Below, in pieces: positions 52,074 through 62,800 of a stretch of DNA of 64,000 nt. Source of the stretch: Aquimarina pacifica (GTDB lineage Bacteria; Bacteroidota; Bacteroidia; Flavobacteriales; Flavobacteriaceae); the NCBI RefSeq assembly GCF_000520955.1, contig NZ_JACC01000037.1, positions 1-64,000 on the forward strand, given 5' to 3'. The position numbers and the translations under genes are program-made. The first letter of the stretch is position 1. Every line of letters begins with the position of its first letter. The notes beneath the pieces were generated by a model. It saw only the letters and a program-made list of their open reading frames with translations, had not been told where the DNA came from and searched no databases.

Positions 52074-54407
52074 CTACCCTATTATTTTCAATTTTGCAAA
52101 ACGAAGAAGCAATTTTTTGATCCCTCCTATTTCAAAGTTAATCTCTGCTTTCTTATCCTGCCCTACTCCTTCGATCTGTAGAACCTTTCCTTTACCAAAT
52201 CTCATATGCTCTACTATAGTACCCGGAATTAAGTCATTATCAAACAAATTTGCACCTGTAGCTTTTGCAGCACTTCCGGTACTTGCGGGTCGCAACTTTC
52301 TTAATTTTCGTAATTGCTCTTCGGTAGGTTTATGAGCCAATGGTGGCGATCCAGTTATTGGTTTCTTAAGTCGTAATTTACTCTTATCAACCTCTCCAAA
52401 AATATCAGAATCAACCAATGGTTTATAACGATAGGTATCTACTGGTGTTATATATTCTAAGTATTTATCATCAATCTCTTCTATAAACCTACTAGGTTCT
52501 GCATCGACCAATTTCCCCCATCGATATCGAGATTGTGTGTAGGTCAAATACGCTTGTTTCTCTGCTCGTGTAAGTGCTACATAAAATAGACGACGCTCTT
52601 CTTCTAATTCACTTCTCGTATTCATACTCATCCCTGAAGGAAAAAGATCTTCTTCCATTCCTACTATATATACGTACGGAAACTCTAATCCCTTAGCCAA
52701 ATGAATGGTCATTAAGGCTACTCTATCATCATCACCTGTATCTTGATCTAGGTCTGTTGCCAATGCTACATCTTCAAGAAATTCTACCAGAGATCCCTTT
52801 GCATCTGCTATTTCTTTCTGCCCCTCTACGAAGTCTCTTATTCCGTTAAGTAACTCTTCTATATTTTCTATCCGAGCAATCCCTTCTGGTGTACCATCTT
52901 TTTTTAATTCCTGAAGTAACCCTGTTTTTTTTGCTACCAATTCTGAAAGCACAAAAGCATCAGAACTTTGATTGGCCACCTGAAAACTTTTAATCATCAT
53001 TACAAAGTTTTCTAATCGTGTCTTGGTCCCACTATTAATCTTTAGATTAATTCTATCTAAGTTTTGAATTACTTCAAAAATAGATCGATCATAATGATTT
53101 GCCGCAACTACCAATTTATCTACAGTTGTTGCACCAATACCTCTTGCGGGATAATTAATTACTCTTTTGAGTGCTTCTTCATCTTTAGGATTTATAATCA
53201 ATCGCAAATATGCTAGTACATCTTTAATTTCTTTTCTCTGATAAAAAGACAATCCACCATAAATTCTGTACTTTATATCTCTTTTTCGTAGAGCATCTTC
53301 TATTGCTCTTGATTGCGCATTTGTTCTATACAATATTGCGAACTCACCATTAGTAAGTTGATATTGCATTTGATTTTCAAAAATTGAACTTGCCACATAT
53401 CTACCTTCATCTCCATCTGTCAACAATCTATTTACCAAAATCTTTGGTCCGTCATCATTTGCGGTCCAAACCACTTTGTCTAGTTTGGTTTTATTTTTAT
53501 CTATAATAGAGTTTGCGGCTTCTACAATATTTTTTGTAGATCTATAATTTTGTTCTAATCGATATTGCTGAACATTGTCATAGTCTTTCTGGAAATTGAG
53601 AATATTATTAATATTTGCTCCTCTAAAAGCATAAATACTTTGCGCATCATCCCCTACAACACAAATATTTTGAAACTTATCAGAAAGTGCACGAACAATA
53701 AGATATTGAGAATGGTTTGTATCCTGATACTCATCAACCAATATGTATCTAAATCGATTTTGATATTTCGCAAGAACCTCGGGAAAACGATTAAGTAATT
53801 CATTTGTTTTTAATAACAAATCGTCAAAATCCATTGCTCCAGCTTTAAAACATCGGTCAACATAGTGCTGATAAATCTCTCCTAATCTAGGCCTTTTTGC
53901 CATAGCATCTGCTTCGACTAGTTCTGCATTCTGAAAATAAGCCTTTACAGTAATAAGACTATTCTTATAAGAAGAAATACGAGAATATACCTGTTTATAT
54001 TTATAGATATCCTTGTCAAGCCCCATTTCTTTAATTATTGAAGCAATTAATCGCTGGGAGTCTTGAGTATCATATATTGTAAAATTAGAAGGATATCCTA
54101 GCTTGTCTGCCTCGAATCTTAAAATCTTAGCAAAAATAGAATGAAATGTACCCATCCACAGATTCTTTGCTTCACTTGCCCCAACAATACCTGCGATTCG
54201 TTTTTTCATTTCACGAGCAGCTTTGTTGGTAAACGTCAAAGACAATATATTAAAAGCATCAACTCCCTGATTCATTAAATAAGCAATACGAAAGGTCAGC
54301 ACCCTTGTTTTTCCAGAACCTGCACCAGCAATCACAATCATCGGACCATCCTTTTGCAAAACGGGAGCGCGTTGTGCATCATTTAACCCTGCTAAATATT
54401 CTTCCAA
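52074..54407 (-). CDS. UvrD/PcrA-family ATP-dependent helicase
   Basis: The 777-residue protein has all SF1A motifs: Walker A in MIVIAGAGSGKTRVL, motif Ia FTNKAAREMKKRI, motif II VDEYQDTNHSQY, motif III VVGDDAQSIYAFRGA, motif IV LEQNYRSTKNIVEAAN, motif V MTIHLAKGLEFPYVYIVG and motif VI RLFYVALTRAEKQAYL. A C-terminal Tudor-like region (GTIVEHMRFGKGKVLQIEG) is typical of PcrA and binds RNA polymerase. It acts in nucleotide excision repair, replication restart and removal of stalled polymerase. Confidence 0.96.
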   Translation of the reverse strand: MEEYLAGLNDAQRAPVLQKDGPMIVIAGAGSGKTRVLTFRIAYLMNQGVDAFNILSLTFTNKAAREMKKRIAGIVGASEAKNLWMGTFHSIFAKILRFEADKLGYPSNFTIYDTQDSQRLIASIIKEMGLDKDIYKYKQVYSRISSYKNSLITVKAYFQNAELVEADAMAKRPRLGEIYQHYVDRCFKAGAMDFDDLLLKTNELLNRFPEVLAKYQNRFRYILVDEYQDTNHSQYLIVRALSDKFQNICVVGDDAQSIYAFRGANINNILNFQKDYDNVQQYRLEQNYRSTKNIVEAANSIIDKNKTKLDKVVWTANDDGPKILVNRLLTDGDEGRYVASSIFENQMQYQLTNGEFAILYRTNAQSRAIEDALRKRDIKYRIYGGLSFYQRKEIKDVLAYLRLIINPKDEEALKRVINYPARGIGATTVDKLVVAANHYDRSIFEVIQNLDRINLKINSGTKTRLENFVMMIKSFQVANQSSDAFVLSELVAKKTGLLQELKKDGTPEGIARIENIEELLNGIRDFVEGQKEIADAKGSLVEFLEDVALATDLDQDTGDDDRVALMTIHLAKGLEFPYVYIVGMEEDLFPSGMSMNTRSELEEERRLFYVALTRAEKQAYLTYTQSRYRWGKLVDAEPSRFIEEIDDKYLEYITPVDTYRYKPLVDSDIFGEVDKSKLRLKKPITGSPPLAHKPTEEQLRKLRKLRPASTGSAAKATGANLFDNDLIPGTIVEHMRFGKGKVLQIEGVGQDKKAEINFEIGGIKKLLLRFAKLKIIG

Positions 54408-54754
54408 ATCTTCATTCTTTTATACGTTCGAAATTTAAGCAAAGAAAGACGCTTTAGGAAATGATTGTCTATATACTTTTAAACCAATTATTAACTATTT
54501 CTTTTATAGAAACATACTACCATTCTTCTCTATAACATTGCGCAAAAAACCAAAAAAAACAGAATAATAATTACCCTAACAAACTAGCTTACAAAAACTG
54601 TAAAACGAGTAATTAGCATATTAACAAAATTCCTACATCTTCAATTTATTATGTTAAAAAATAGATTAAATACATAATTACACGTTAAAAAACACTATAT
54701 TAGCAATTATACAGAGAAAAACCTGTTTCCCCAAAAATAAATAAACTTGACATT
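54408..54754. other. intergenic region
   Basis: The interval between the UvrD-type gene and the 95-aa gene is AT-rich with long A and T stretches. It must hold two divergent promoters, but no clear TAnnTTTG element or terminator is seen. Confidence 0.4.
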
Positions 54755-55042
54755 ATGGCCCCAGAAAAGAATGTGCAGATCATCCAAAAAGAACAAATTA
54801 AATTTCTTAAGTTCCCCAAAAAAGACGTGCTTGATAAAAAAAAGGATCAAATAGATCGGTTCTTAGAACTACAAAGAGCTCTGTCTCTTGGTAATTTAGA
54901 ACATCAAAAAGTAAGAATAATTTTTGTAGATGATAGCGGCTTTAAAAAAGTTGAAACTACTATTTGGGGAATAACCGACAAAGAAGTTATACTAAAGCAA
55001 TCTACTATTATACCCTTAGAAAGAATTATAAGTATTTTTTAG
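54755..55042 (+). CDS. conserved hypothetical protein
   Basis: The 95-residue protein is cytoplasmic and has a Lys-rich N-terminus (QIIQKEQIKFLKFPKKDVLD), then EHQKVRIIFVDDSGFKKVET and IWGITDKEVILKQSTIIPLE. The second half has the strand pattern of a small SH3-like barrel. Homologues are typical of Flavobacteriia, with no known function. A terminator follows. Confidence 0.75.
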   Translation: MAPEKNVQIIQKEQIKFLKFPKKDVLDKKKDQIDRFLELQRALSLGNLEHQKVRIIFVDDSGFKKVETTIWGITDKEVILKQSTIIPLERIISIF

Positions 55043-55106
55043 TTTGCAACTATAATATTGTCTTAGTATTTATACTATGCATATGTTGATTTTTAATTTT
55101 GTAATT

Positions 55107-55138
55107 GGCGTGTTCTACCTTCAGAATACGCCTTTTTC
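55107..55138 (+). terminator. intrinsic terminator after 95-aa gene
   Basis: ggcgtgttct and agaatacgcc pair as a stem around acctt c, with one mismatch, followed by tttttc. Confidence 0.85.
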
Positions 55139-55353
55139 TTTAGTCCCTATCTAAGTGTAAAAGATTGAATCAAAATCATCTTTAATACTACTTTTCTAAA
55201 CAACAGGATCAAATTATATACTCAAAATAGATCTACCTTATATCCCTATGTAGACCTAAAAGAAACTATTTCATACCTTGATTTCGTATTAGAAATGGTA
55301 TTATCTCCCTTTTTTTACATAATTTTATTTATCATTATTCGAAACGAAAGAAA

Positions 55354-55361
55354 TATCTTTG
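55354..55361 (+). promoter_or_regulatory. -7 element of the M20 amidohydrolase promoter
   Basis: tatctttg fits the Bacteroidetes -7 consensus and lies 43 bp before the ATG. The -33 element is not obvious. Confidence 0.4.
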
Positions 55362-55404
55362 ATTAGGTACTGAATTTAGTTTCTAAAAATAATAGCCTTA
55401 CTAT

Positions 55405-56691
55405 ATGAAATCACATATCATTTTATCTGTATTATTGCTTACTTTTTGCACTATTTATTCTCAAAAAATTGATCCAGAAATTAAATCTTCATCCGAAAAA
55501 ATAGAAACCAAAGTAATTGAGTGGAGAAGAGACTTTCATCAAAACCCAGAACTTTCTAATCGAGAATTTGAAACTGCAAAAAAAATTGCTAAACACCTCA
55601 AAGAATTGGGGTTAGAAGTTACTGAAAACGTTGCAAAAACAGGAGTTGTTGCCATTCTTAAAGGAAACAAAGAAGGAAAGACAGTTGCACTTAGAGCAGA
55701 TATAGATGCGTTACCTGTAACAGAGAGAACTGACATCCCCTTTAAGTCGGTTGTTAAAACAACATTCCTTGACACAGAGGTTGGTGTAAGCCATGCTTGT
55801 GGTCATGATACCCATATTTCAATATTAATGGGTGTTGCCGAAATTCTTACTAAGCATAAAGATAAAATTAATGGAACTGTCAAGTTTATTTTTCAACCTG
55901 CAGAAGAAGGCCCTCCTCCAGGAGAAGAAGGCGGAGCAAAATTAATGATCAAAGAAGGGGTGCTAAAAAATCCAGATGTCGATGCTATTTTTGGTTTGCA
56001 TATCAATTCAGGAACCGAAGTAGGTAAAATTCGTTATAAACCAGGCGGAACCATGGCAGCGGTAGAACGTTTTGTTATCAATGTCAAAGGAAAGCAAACT
56101 CATGGATCGGCTCCATGGTCAGGAGTAGATCCTATTCTTATTTCTGCAAAGATTATAGATGGGTTACAAACTATTATCAGTAGAGAAGCTCCCTTGGTAA
56201 ATGAAGCTGCAGTAATTACTGTTGGCAAAATAACAAGTGGAGTACGTTTCAATATTATTCCTGAAAGTGCAGAAATGATCGGTACGGTTCGAACCTTAGA
56301 TCCCGAAATGAAATCCTTGGTGATAAAACGAATGCGAGAAATGGTTCCTGCCATAGCCGAAGCTTATGGTGGTACAGCAACAATAGAATTTCAAAACAAT
56401 ACTTCAATCACATATAATGATCCGGATTTGGTACAAAAAATGTTACCTACCATTCAGGGCATTGCAGGAAAAGACAATGTAATTTTATCAAAAGCAACCA
56501 CAGGAGGAGAAGATTTTTCATATTTCCAAGAAGTGGTTCCTGGGTTCTATTTCTTTCTAGGAGGAAAATCACCAGAAGCAATGACGACTACTTCGCACCA
56601 TACTCCAGAATTCTATATAGACGAAAGTGGCTTGCTTTTAGGAGTAAAAGTAATGTCCCAACTAGCTATTGATTATCTGAATGCCCAATAA
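55405..56691 (+). CDS. M20 family metallopeptidase/amidohydrolase, secreted
   Basis: The 428-residue protein has a signal peptide (ends CTIYSQ). It then shows the M20D pattern: VIEWRRDFHQNPELSNREFE, TVALRADIDALPVTERTDIP, VSHACGHDTHISILMGVAEI, FIFQPAEEGPPPGEEGGAKL and GGEDFSYFQEVVPGFYFFLG. His, Asp and Glu metal ligands are in place. Members hydrolyse N-acyl amino acids, hippurate or related amides. The substrate cannot be determined. It is followed 12 bp later by the FMN-dependent glutamate-synthase-like gene. Confidence 0.94.
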   Translation: MKSHIILSVLLLTFCTIYSQKIDPEIKSSSEKIETKVIEWRRDFHQNPELSNREFETAKKIAKHLKELGLEVTENVAKTGVVAILKGNKEGKTVALRADIDALPVTERTDIPFKSVVKTTFLDTEVGVSHACGHDTHISILMGVAEILTKHKDKINGTVKFIFQPAEEGPPPGEEGGAKLMIKEGVLKNPDVDAIFGLHINSGTEVGKIRYKPGGTMAAVERFVINVKGKQTHGSAPWSGVDPILISAKIIDGLQTIISREAPLVNEAAVITVGKITSGVRFNIIPESAEMIGTVRTLDPEMKSLVIKRMREMVPAIAEAYGGTATIEFQNNTSITYNDPDLVQKMLPTIQGIAGKDNVILSKATTGGEDFSYFQEVVPGFYFFLGGKSPEAMTTTSHHTPEFYIDESGLLLGVKVMSQLAIDYLNAQ

Positions 56692-56703
56692 CATATAATA
56701 ACC

Positions 56704-58287
56704 ATGAATACTATTTTTGATTTTCTCGGTGCTATATCTTGGTGGATGTGGGTACTTATTATTTTACTTGCCATAGCTATACGAGATGTTTTTTTTAACA
56801 ATAAACATACAATTAGTCATAACTTTCCTATCGTTGGTCATCTTAGATATATGTTCGAAAGTATTGGTCCCGAAATACGTCAATATTTTGTAGCAAATAA
56901 CAGAGAAGAATTACCTTTTAATAGAATTGAAAGAGGCTGGGTCTATGCTTCTTCAAAAAATGAAAATAATTATGAAGGATTTGGGACGGATTGTGATATT
57001 TACTTGCATCAGCATATTTTTATTAAAAATTGCCTCATTCCATTCAAACTAAAGTCTGAACATCCTAATAAGAAAGACAAAAATTTTCTTCCTTGTGCAA
57101 AAGTCATGGGACTTTATAATAAACGTCAAAAACCATATCGCCCAGGTTCTATAATCAATGTATCTGCAATGAGTTTTGGTTCGCTATCTGCAAGAGCCAT
57201 AGAATCATTAAATGTCGGGATCCAGAAATCAAATGCATATCATAATACCGGAGAAGGAGGACTATCTCCTTATCACAGTAACGGTGGTGATGTTATTTTT
57301 CATTTTGGTACTGGTTATTTTGGTGTGCGAGACGAAAATGGTGACTTTTCTATGACAAAATTAAAAGAACTAGTTGCCCAAAATCCTTTTGTTAAAGCCA
57401 TAGAAATTAAACTGTCGCAAGGAGCAAAACCAGGTAAGGGAGGTGTATTACCGGGAGCAAAGATTACTCCAGAAATTGCAAAAATAAGAGGTGTCGAAAT
57501 CGGTAAAGATGTACTTTCTCCATCTACGCACACAGCTTTTAGCACTGTTCCTGAACTTTTAAAATTTATAGAAGATATTGCCAACGAAACCGGATTACCC
57601 GTAGGTATCAAAGCGGCTATTGGGAAAACAGAACAGTGGGAGCTACTAGCAGAACTCATGGTAAAAACGAACAAAGGACCAGATTTTATTACTATTGATG
57701 GTGGCGAAGGTGGCACAGGAGCTGCACCTCCGAGTTTTGCAGATCATGTATCACTGCCATGGATATATGGGTTTGCCAAAATCTATAAAATTTTTCAGAA
57801 GCATACACTTACAGAAAGAGTTGTTTTTATAGGAAGTGGAAAGCTTGGTTTTCCTGCAAAGGCTGCAATGGCATTTGCAATGGGAATAGATTGTATTAAT
57901 GTCGCAAGAGAAGCCATGATGAGTATTGGTTGTATACAAGCTCAGATATGCCATACAAATAGATGCCCTAGTGGTATAGCTACGCAAAGTAAATGGTTAC
58001 AGAAAGGGATCGATGTACCCTTAAAATCGGATCGCTTAGCACAATATTTTAAAACATTTAGAAAAGAACTTATAGAAATCACCCACGCTGCAGGCCATGA
58101 GCACCCTTGCCAGTTTACTATGCAAGACATTGACCTTAATGTAGATGATGGTGAATTAACCAAAACGTTAGAATCTTCATTTGGATATACTAAAACCAAT
58201 GTTGAGTATACATGCACAGAAGATTTAAAAGAATGTATGTATCTTGGTGGCTCCTATAAGAAAAAGCCCAAAGAACAATACAATTAA
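56704..58287 (+). CDS. FMN-binding glutamate synthase family protein
   Basis: The 527-residue protein has one N-terminal membrane helix (WWMWVLIILLAIAIRDVFF) and a large Glu_synthase-type barrel: INVSAMSFGSLSARAIESLN, NTGEGGLSPYHSNGGDVIFH, EIKLSQGAKPGKGGVLPGAK, DFITIDGGEGGTGAAPPSFA and QAQICHTNRCPSGIATQ with a Cys cluster for an iron-sulfur site. It lacks the glutaminase domain, so it is a ferredoxin-type relative of unknown substrate. It is followed 18 bp later by a one-TM protein. Confidence 0.92.
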   Translation: MNTIFDFLGAISWWMWVLIILLAIAIRDVFFNNKHTISHNFPIVGHLRYMFESIGPEIRQYFVANNREELPFNRIERGWVYASSKNENNYEGFGTDCDIYLHQHIFIKNCLIPFKLKSEHPNKKDKNFLPCAKVMGLYNKRQKPYRPGSIINVSAMSFGSLSARAIESLNVGIQKSNAYHNTGEGGLSPYHSNGGDVIFHFGTGYFGVRDENGDFSMTKLKELVAQNPFVKAIEIKLSQGAKPGKGGVLPGAKITPEIAKIRGVEIGKDVLSPSTHTAFSTVPELLKFIEDIANETGLPVGIKAAIGKTEQWELLAELMVKTNKGPDFITIDGGEGGTGAAPPSFADHVSLPWIYGFAKIYKIFQKHTLTERVVFIGSGKLGFPAKAAMAFAMGIDCINVAREAMMSIGCIQAQICHTNRCPSGIATQSKWLQKGIDVPLKSDRLAQYFKTFRKELIEITHAAGHEHPCQFTMQDIDLNVDDGELTKTLESSFGYTKTNVEYTCTEDLKECMYLGGSYKKKPKEQYN

Positions 58288-58305
58288 ACAATTTTATATT
58301 TAAAA

Positions 58306-58824
58306 ATGGAATTTCAGATTATACCTTTAGTTATTTCCTTAATACCTTCTTTACTAGTAACATTATTAGCAGTTTACTTTTTTAAACTACACACTGCAAA
58401 TGAAGACAAACAACGTAGATTTCTTCTACACAAAGAAAATCAAAAAGAAGTGCTACCAATCAAATTTCAAGCTTATGAGCGACTAGTACTATTCCTAGAA
58501 AGAATCTCTCCCGATAAATTACTAATTAGAGTCCAACCACTGGGAGACGATAAAAAAGGGTATGAATCGTTATTGACTCAAACAATTGATCAAGAATTCG
58601 AACATAATCTCACCCAACAGATTTATGTTTCTGATGAAAGCTGGAATACCATAAAAGCTGCAAAAAATGCAACAATTGGTATTATTAGAAAAGTTGCATC
58701 AAAAGAAGATATACAATCGGCCAATAAAATGCGGGAAGTAATTCTAACAGAACTTGTTGAAAAAGGGACTCCTAGTGAAGCTGCACTAACTTTCTTAAAA
58801 AAAGAAATCAACTATTTGATTTAG
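58306..58824 (+). CDS. hypothetical protein with one membrane helix (DUF7935-like)
   Basis: The 172-residue protein has an N-terminal helix (PLVISLIPSLLVTLLAVYFF) and a soluble helical domain: KEVLPIKFQAYERLVLFLER, ISPDKLLIRVQPLGDD, LTQQIYVSDESWNTIKAAKN. The pattern (QAYERLxLFLERIxPxxLL) matches a small Bacteroidetes family of unknown function. It is the last gene of a three-gene operon with the M20 and FMN genes. Confidence 0.78.
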   Translation: MEFQIIPLVISLIPSLLVTLLAVYFFKLHTANEDKQRRFLLHKENQKEVLPIKFQAYERLVLFLERISPDKLLIRVQPLGDDKKGYESLLTQTIDQEFEHNLTQQIYVSDESWNTIKAAKNATIGIIRKVASKEDIQSANKMREVILTELVEKGTPSEAALTFLKKEINYLI

Positions 58825-59800
58825 AGTAAATTTCGCCCTTCTACTGTACATATAACTGATAGAAGATTAACAACCATATTGTACTAAAAAATACCTCGCA
58901 AATTTTTATTTATGTACATGTATTGTATACCCCTTACAACATATTAGTGAAGACTAAAGAAACAACAATAAAAGTATCATAATTAAGAACAAGAACACTT
59001 TTTAGGTATACCGACTAAAACTATTTCTTACATACGATACTCGAACTACTGCGCTTTACCTTCATTAGTTTTACATTTTGGAAGGAAATTATGCATTAGA
59101 ATTTTTCATTGGTAAACTAGAACGTATAATAAACACTAGTACTTTCTTAACCTAAACGACAATTACACATTGAAACTTGGAAAATGAAGGTTTTATAAAC
59201 CATAGAGCATAACATGTTCTAAGTTTTATAATAATCTGACTAAAGTGTTTTTTGATAGTTTTAAGCTATAAAATTTAAGGGATTAAAGGAAAAACACACC
59301 ACAATATTACTATGTATGAGCACTAATTTTGGTACTATACTGATACTAAGTATAGATCCTTGTTCTATATAAAAACTTAATTTTTACAAAATTGTCTTTT
59401 TAACGAACCTTTTAAAGCCATAAATAGTTTCCTTTTTTTTAAGATACACTAAAAAATACAAGTATTTATATCAAAAAAACACCCTAAAAGGGCCCTTAAA
59501 TTGAAGGTTTCTAAAATGCGAAATCATTTTCGTTTATTATTCTATATTTTTTTAGTCAAAAAACCATTCAAAATTTGATTTTTAGTCAAAATAAAAGTCT
59601 TTTATTAACATTAATTCAAGGCATTATCTAATCGATATGTAATTGTTAATAAAATCATTATTAATGAATATTTTATGTTAAAAAATGATTATATGTGTAT
59701 TATTAATATTAATATATCGTTTTTACTAAAAATAATCTAACAAAATTTAGTTTAAAAAAAAAACTGATTCTAACTTTGTACCCTCAAAACCTTAAAAGTC
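58825..59800. other. long AT-rich intergenic region
   Basis: This interval of about 970 bp has no recognisable gene on either strand. Apart from a promoter near the right end (59746-59778), I see only AT-rich sequence and short repeats such as aaagggccctt. Confidence 0.5.
59746..59778 (+). promoter_or_regulatory. Bacteroidetes-type promoter of the large T9SS gene
   Basis: tttag (-33) and taactttg (-7, TAnnTTTG) are separated by 20 bp. The -7 element lies 22 bp before the ATG. Confidence 0.6.
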
Positions 59801-62800
59801 ATGGTACAATATTTACACAATTCATTTCATCAGATTTATAGCAAAAAAGTTCTCTTTATCAGTGCTATTTTATTTATTTCGACATTCATTATTTCTGCAC
59901 AGTCACCTCTTCAAGAAAGATATTTTATGGAAGTGCTACAACAGACTAAGAATTTCGAAGAAATCGTTCAAACAGTAGAAAAACATTACGAAAACAAAGA
60001 CAAAGGAAAAGGGTCTGGGTACAAACAATGGAAAAGATGGGAAGAGTTTTACAGCACTCGACTTATGCCAGATGGTACAGTGCCTAATCTCGGAGCAGTC
60101 GAATGGGACGCTTACAAAAAAAGTTCTTTATTGTCTAAGAAAAACACAAAATCCGCTCAACAATCCGCAATAGCAGGAAATTGGGAAAGTATTGGTCCTG
60201 ATAACCACATTCGTTATGGTCAAGGTTATAACGGAGGAATCGGTAGAATTAATTGTATCAGTGTAGATCCATCTGATTCTAATATTATTTATGTAGGTAC
60301 TCCTGCAGGTGGTCTATGGAAAAGTACTACTGGAGGGAACGCATGGACCCCTTTGACAGATGATTTACCGTCATTAGGTATTTCTGGAATTGCAATTGAT
60401 TATCAAAGTCCAAGTACTAATAGAACTATTTACATTCTCACAGGTGATGGTGATGGGGGGCATACACAATCAATTGGAGTATTAAAATCTATTGACAACG
60501 GAGTTACCTGGTTGTCAACGGGCTTATCTTGGGATGTAGAAGATCGTATTGTGGGGTACAAACTATTAATGCATCCTACTAATAATCAAGAAATGTTTGT
60601 AGTAACTTCATCAGGGATCTTCAAAACTACAGACGGTGCAAATTCATGGAATCAAGTAACGCAGTATCAAAGGATATATGATATTGAGTACAAACCAGGA
60701 AATCCAAACTATATATATGCTGCAGGCGCCGGATTCATCACCCGATCTACAGATGGAGGAGATAATTGGGACGAATTGGAATCAGATGTTCTACCAACTT
60801 GGGGCTCAAGGACTGCTATCGCTGTATCACCAGACGAACCTAACTATTTATATGCTATATTTAGTGGGCTTACAGGAGAAGGAACGATGAAAGGAGTATT
60901 TAGATCTACGGATAGTGGTAATTCATTTTCATTACGTTCAAATAGCCCAAATATATTGGGGTATAATCGTTATGGAAATGATAATAAATCCCAAAGTTAC
61001 TATGATTTAGCAATTGCCGTATCACCTGATAATGCTGATGAAGTACAAGTCGGAGGAATCAACTGTTGGAAATCTACTAATGGTGGTTCGTCATGGACAA
61101 ACTCTTCATACTGGGTAGAAACTTCTGCTGGCGCCGGGTCCTATACACATGCTGATATACATGCGCTTGAGTATTACAACGGAACGCTGTTTAGCGGATC
61201 TGATGGTGGTATTTACAAAAATGATAGTTCAACGAATGGTTGGGAAAACATCTCTTCGGGCTTAGTTATCTCTCAAATGTATAGAATCGGTTTAGACCCA
61301 ACTAATCCAAATCGCTTTTTACATGGTTGCCAAGATAACGGAAGTAATAAAATAGAAAATGGAAACTACTACCATTGGTATGGAGCAGATGGATTCGAAT
61401 GTATAGTCGATCCCTCTAATCCAGAAAGAATTTACGGAAGTTACCAAAATGGAGGGATCATCAGGTCAGAAAATAATGGATTAAGTATTACCAATATACA
61501 ACCGAGTGAAGCTGGTTCAGGAAATTGGGATACTCCATATGTATTAGATCCTAATGACAGTGATATTATTTATGCAGGATATGCAGACCTATGGAAATCT
61601 GAAGACAGAGGTGATTCATGGACTAATATTACCGAAGGGGAAACTGGATATACAACAGCCAGACAAGTAGCCGTAGCACCATCAAACTCTGATTATTTAT
61701 ACGTACTAAAATCAAGTAAGTTATATTATTCTACAAACGGAGGTTCTTCTTGGGAAGAGAATGAGGACATTGGTTATACTACCAAAACATATATATCTGT
61801 GCATCCAACAGATCCAAAAAAGGTATGGATTACTGCAGGTGGATTTACCGAGGGAGAAAAAGTCTTCAAGTCTACTGATGGAGGAAAAACGTTTACTAAT
61901 ATATCTGGATCATTACCTAATATACCCACAAATTGTATCGTATACGAAAATGGAAGTAATAATGGAATTTATATAGGAACAGATCTAGGGATTTTCTATT
62001 TTAATGATGATCTTTCTGATTGGATACTATTCTCTAACAATTTACCAACCACGATAGTAAAAGAACTAGAAATACAATATACTTCCGGAAAATTGTTTGC
62101 TGGTACCTTCGGTAGAGGAATGTGGACATCTGACCTATACGAACCTTCTTATAAAAGTGCCGAAAATATAACTGACATCTCTTCTGGTCTTTCTTATTCT
62201 TATTACGAAGGAGAATGGCGCATATTACCCGACTTTTCTTTATTGAATCCAAATGAAGAAGGAACTGTTAACAATATCAGCCTATCACCAAAAAATAGAG
62301 ATACTAACTTTGGTTTAGAATTTAATGGATATATTAATATCCCACAAGATGGTATTTATGTATTTTATCTAGAATCTGATGATGGTAGTAAATTGTATGT
62401 AGGAGATATAGAGGTTATTAATAATGATAGAACGCACGAATCACAAGAAAAACTCGGAGGTATTGGTCTTAAAAAAGGATATCACAGTATACGTGTTTCC
62501 TATTTTCAATTTGAGGATGATAGTGAATTAGGTCTGTCATATTCTGGCCCCGGAATATCCAAACAAAATATTCCTGATTCAGTATTGGTAACTGCAGGAA
62601 ATGTAGATCAGCCCAGAAATTGTACTTCTAGTAGCAATGCAGAATGGATCAGTCAAACGATTACCGAGCAAAGCAGTAATTTTTCTTTGAGCTTTAAAAT
62701 TACTCCGGATACCAGTAATATGGATGGAGTATTTGGATTTTCTGACACATCCGCTACCACATATTCAGAACTAGGAATAATTGTTAGATTTAATACATCG

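Larger units (their letters stand above)
55043..55404. other. intergenic region with terminator and promoter
   Basis: The left part holds the terminator of the 95-aa gene at 55107-55138. The right part has tatctttg at 55354-55361, a -7 element (TAnnTTTG) for the M20 gene. Nothing else is recognised. Confidence 0.55.

Noticed and set aside
53565-53798. plus-strand ORF inside the UvrD-like helicase gene
   Set aside because: It is antisense to the conserved helicase motifs III-II region and has no independent support.
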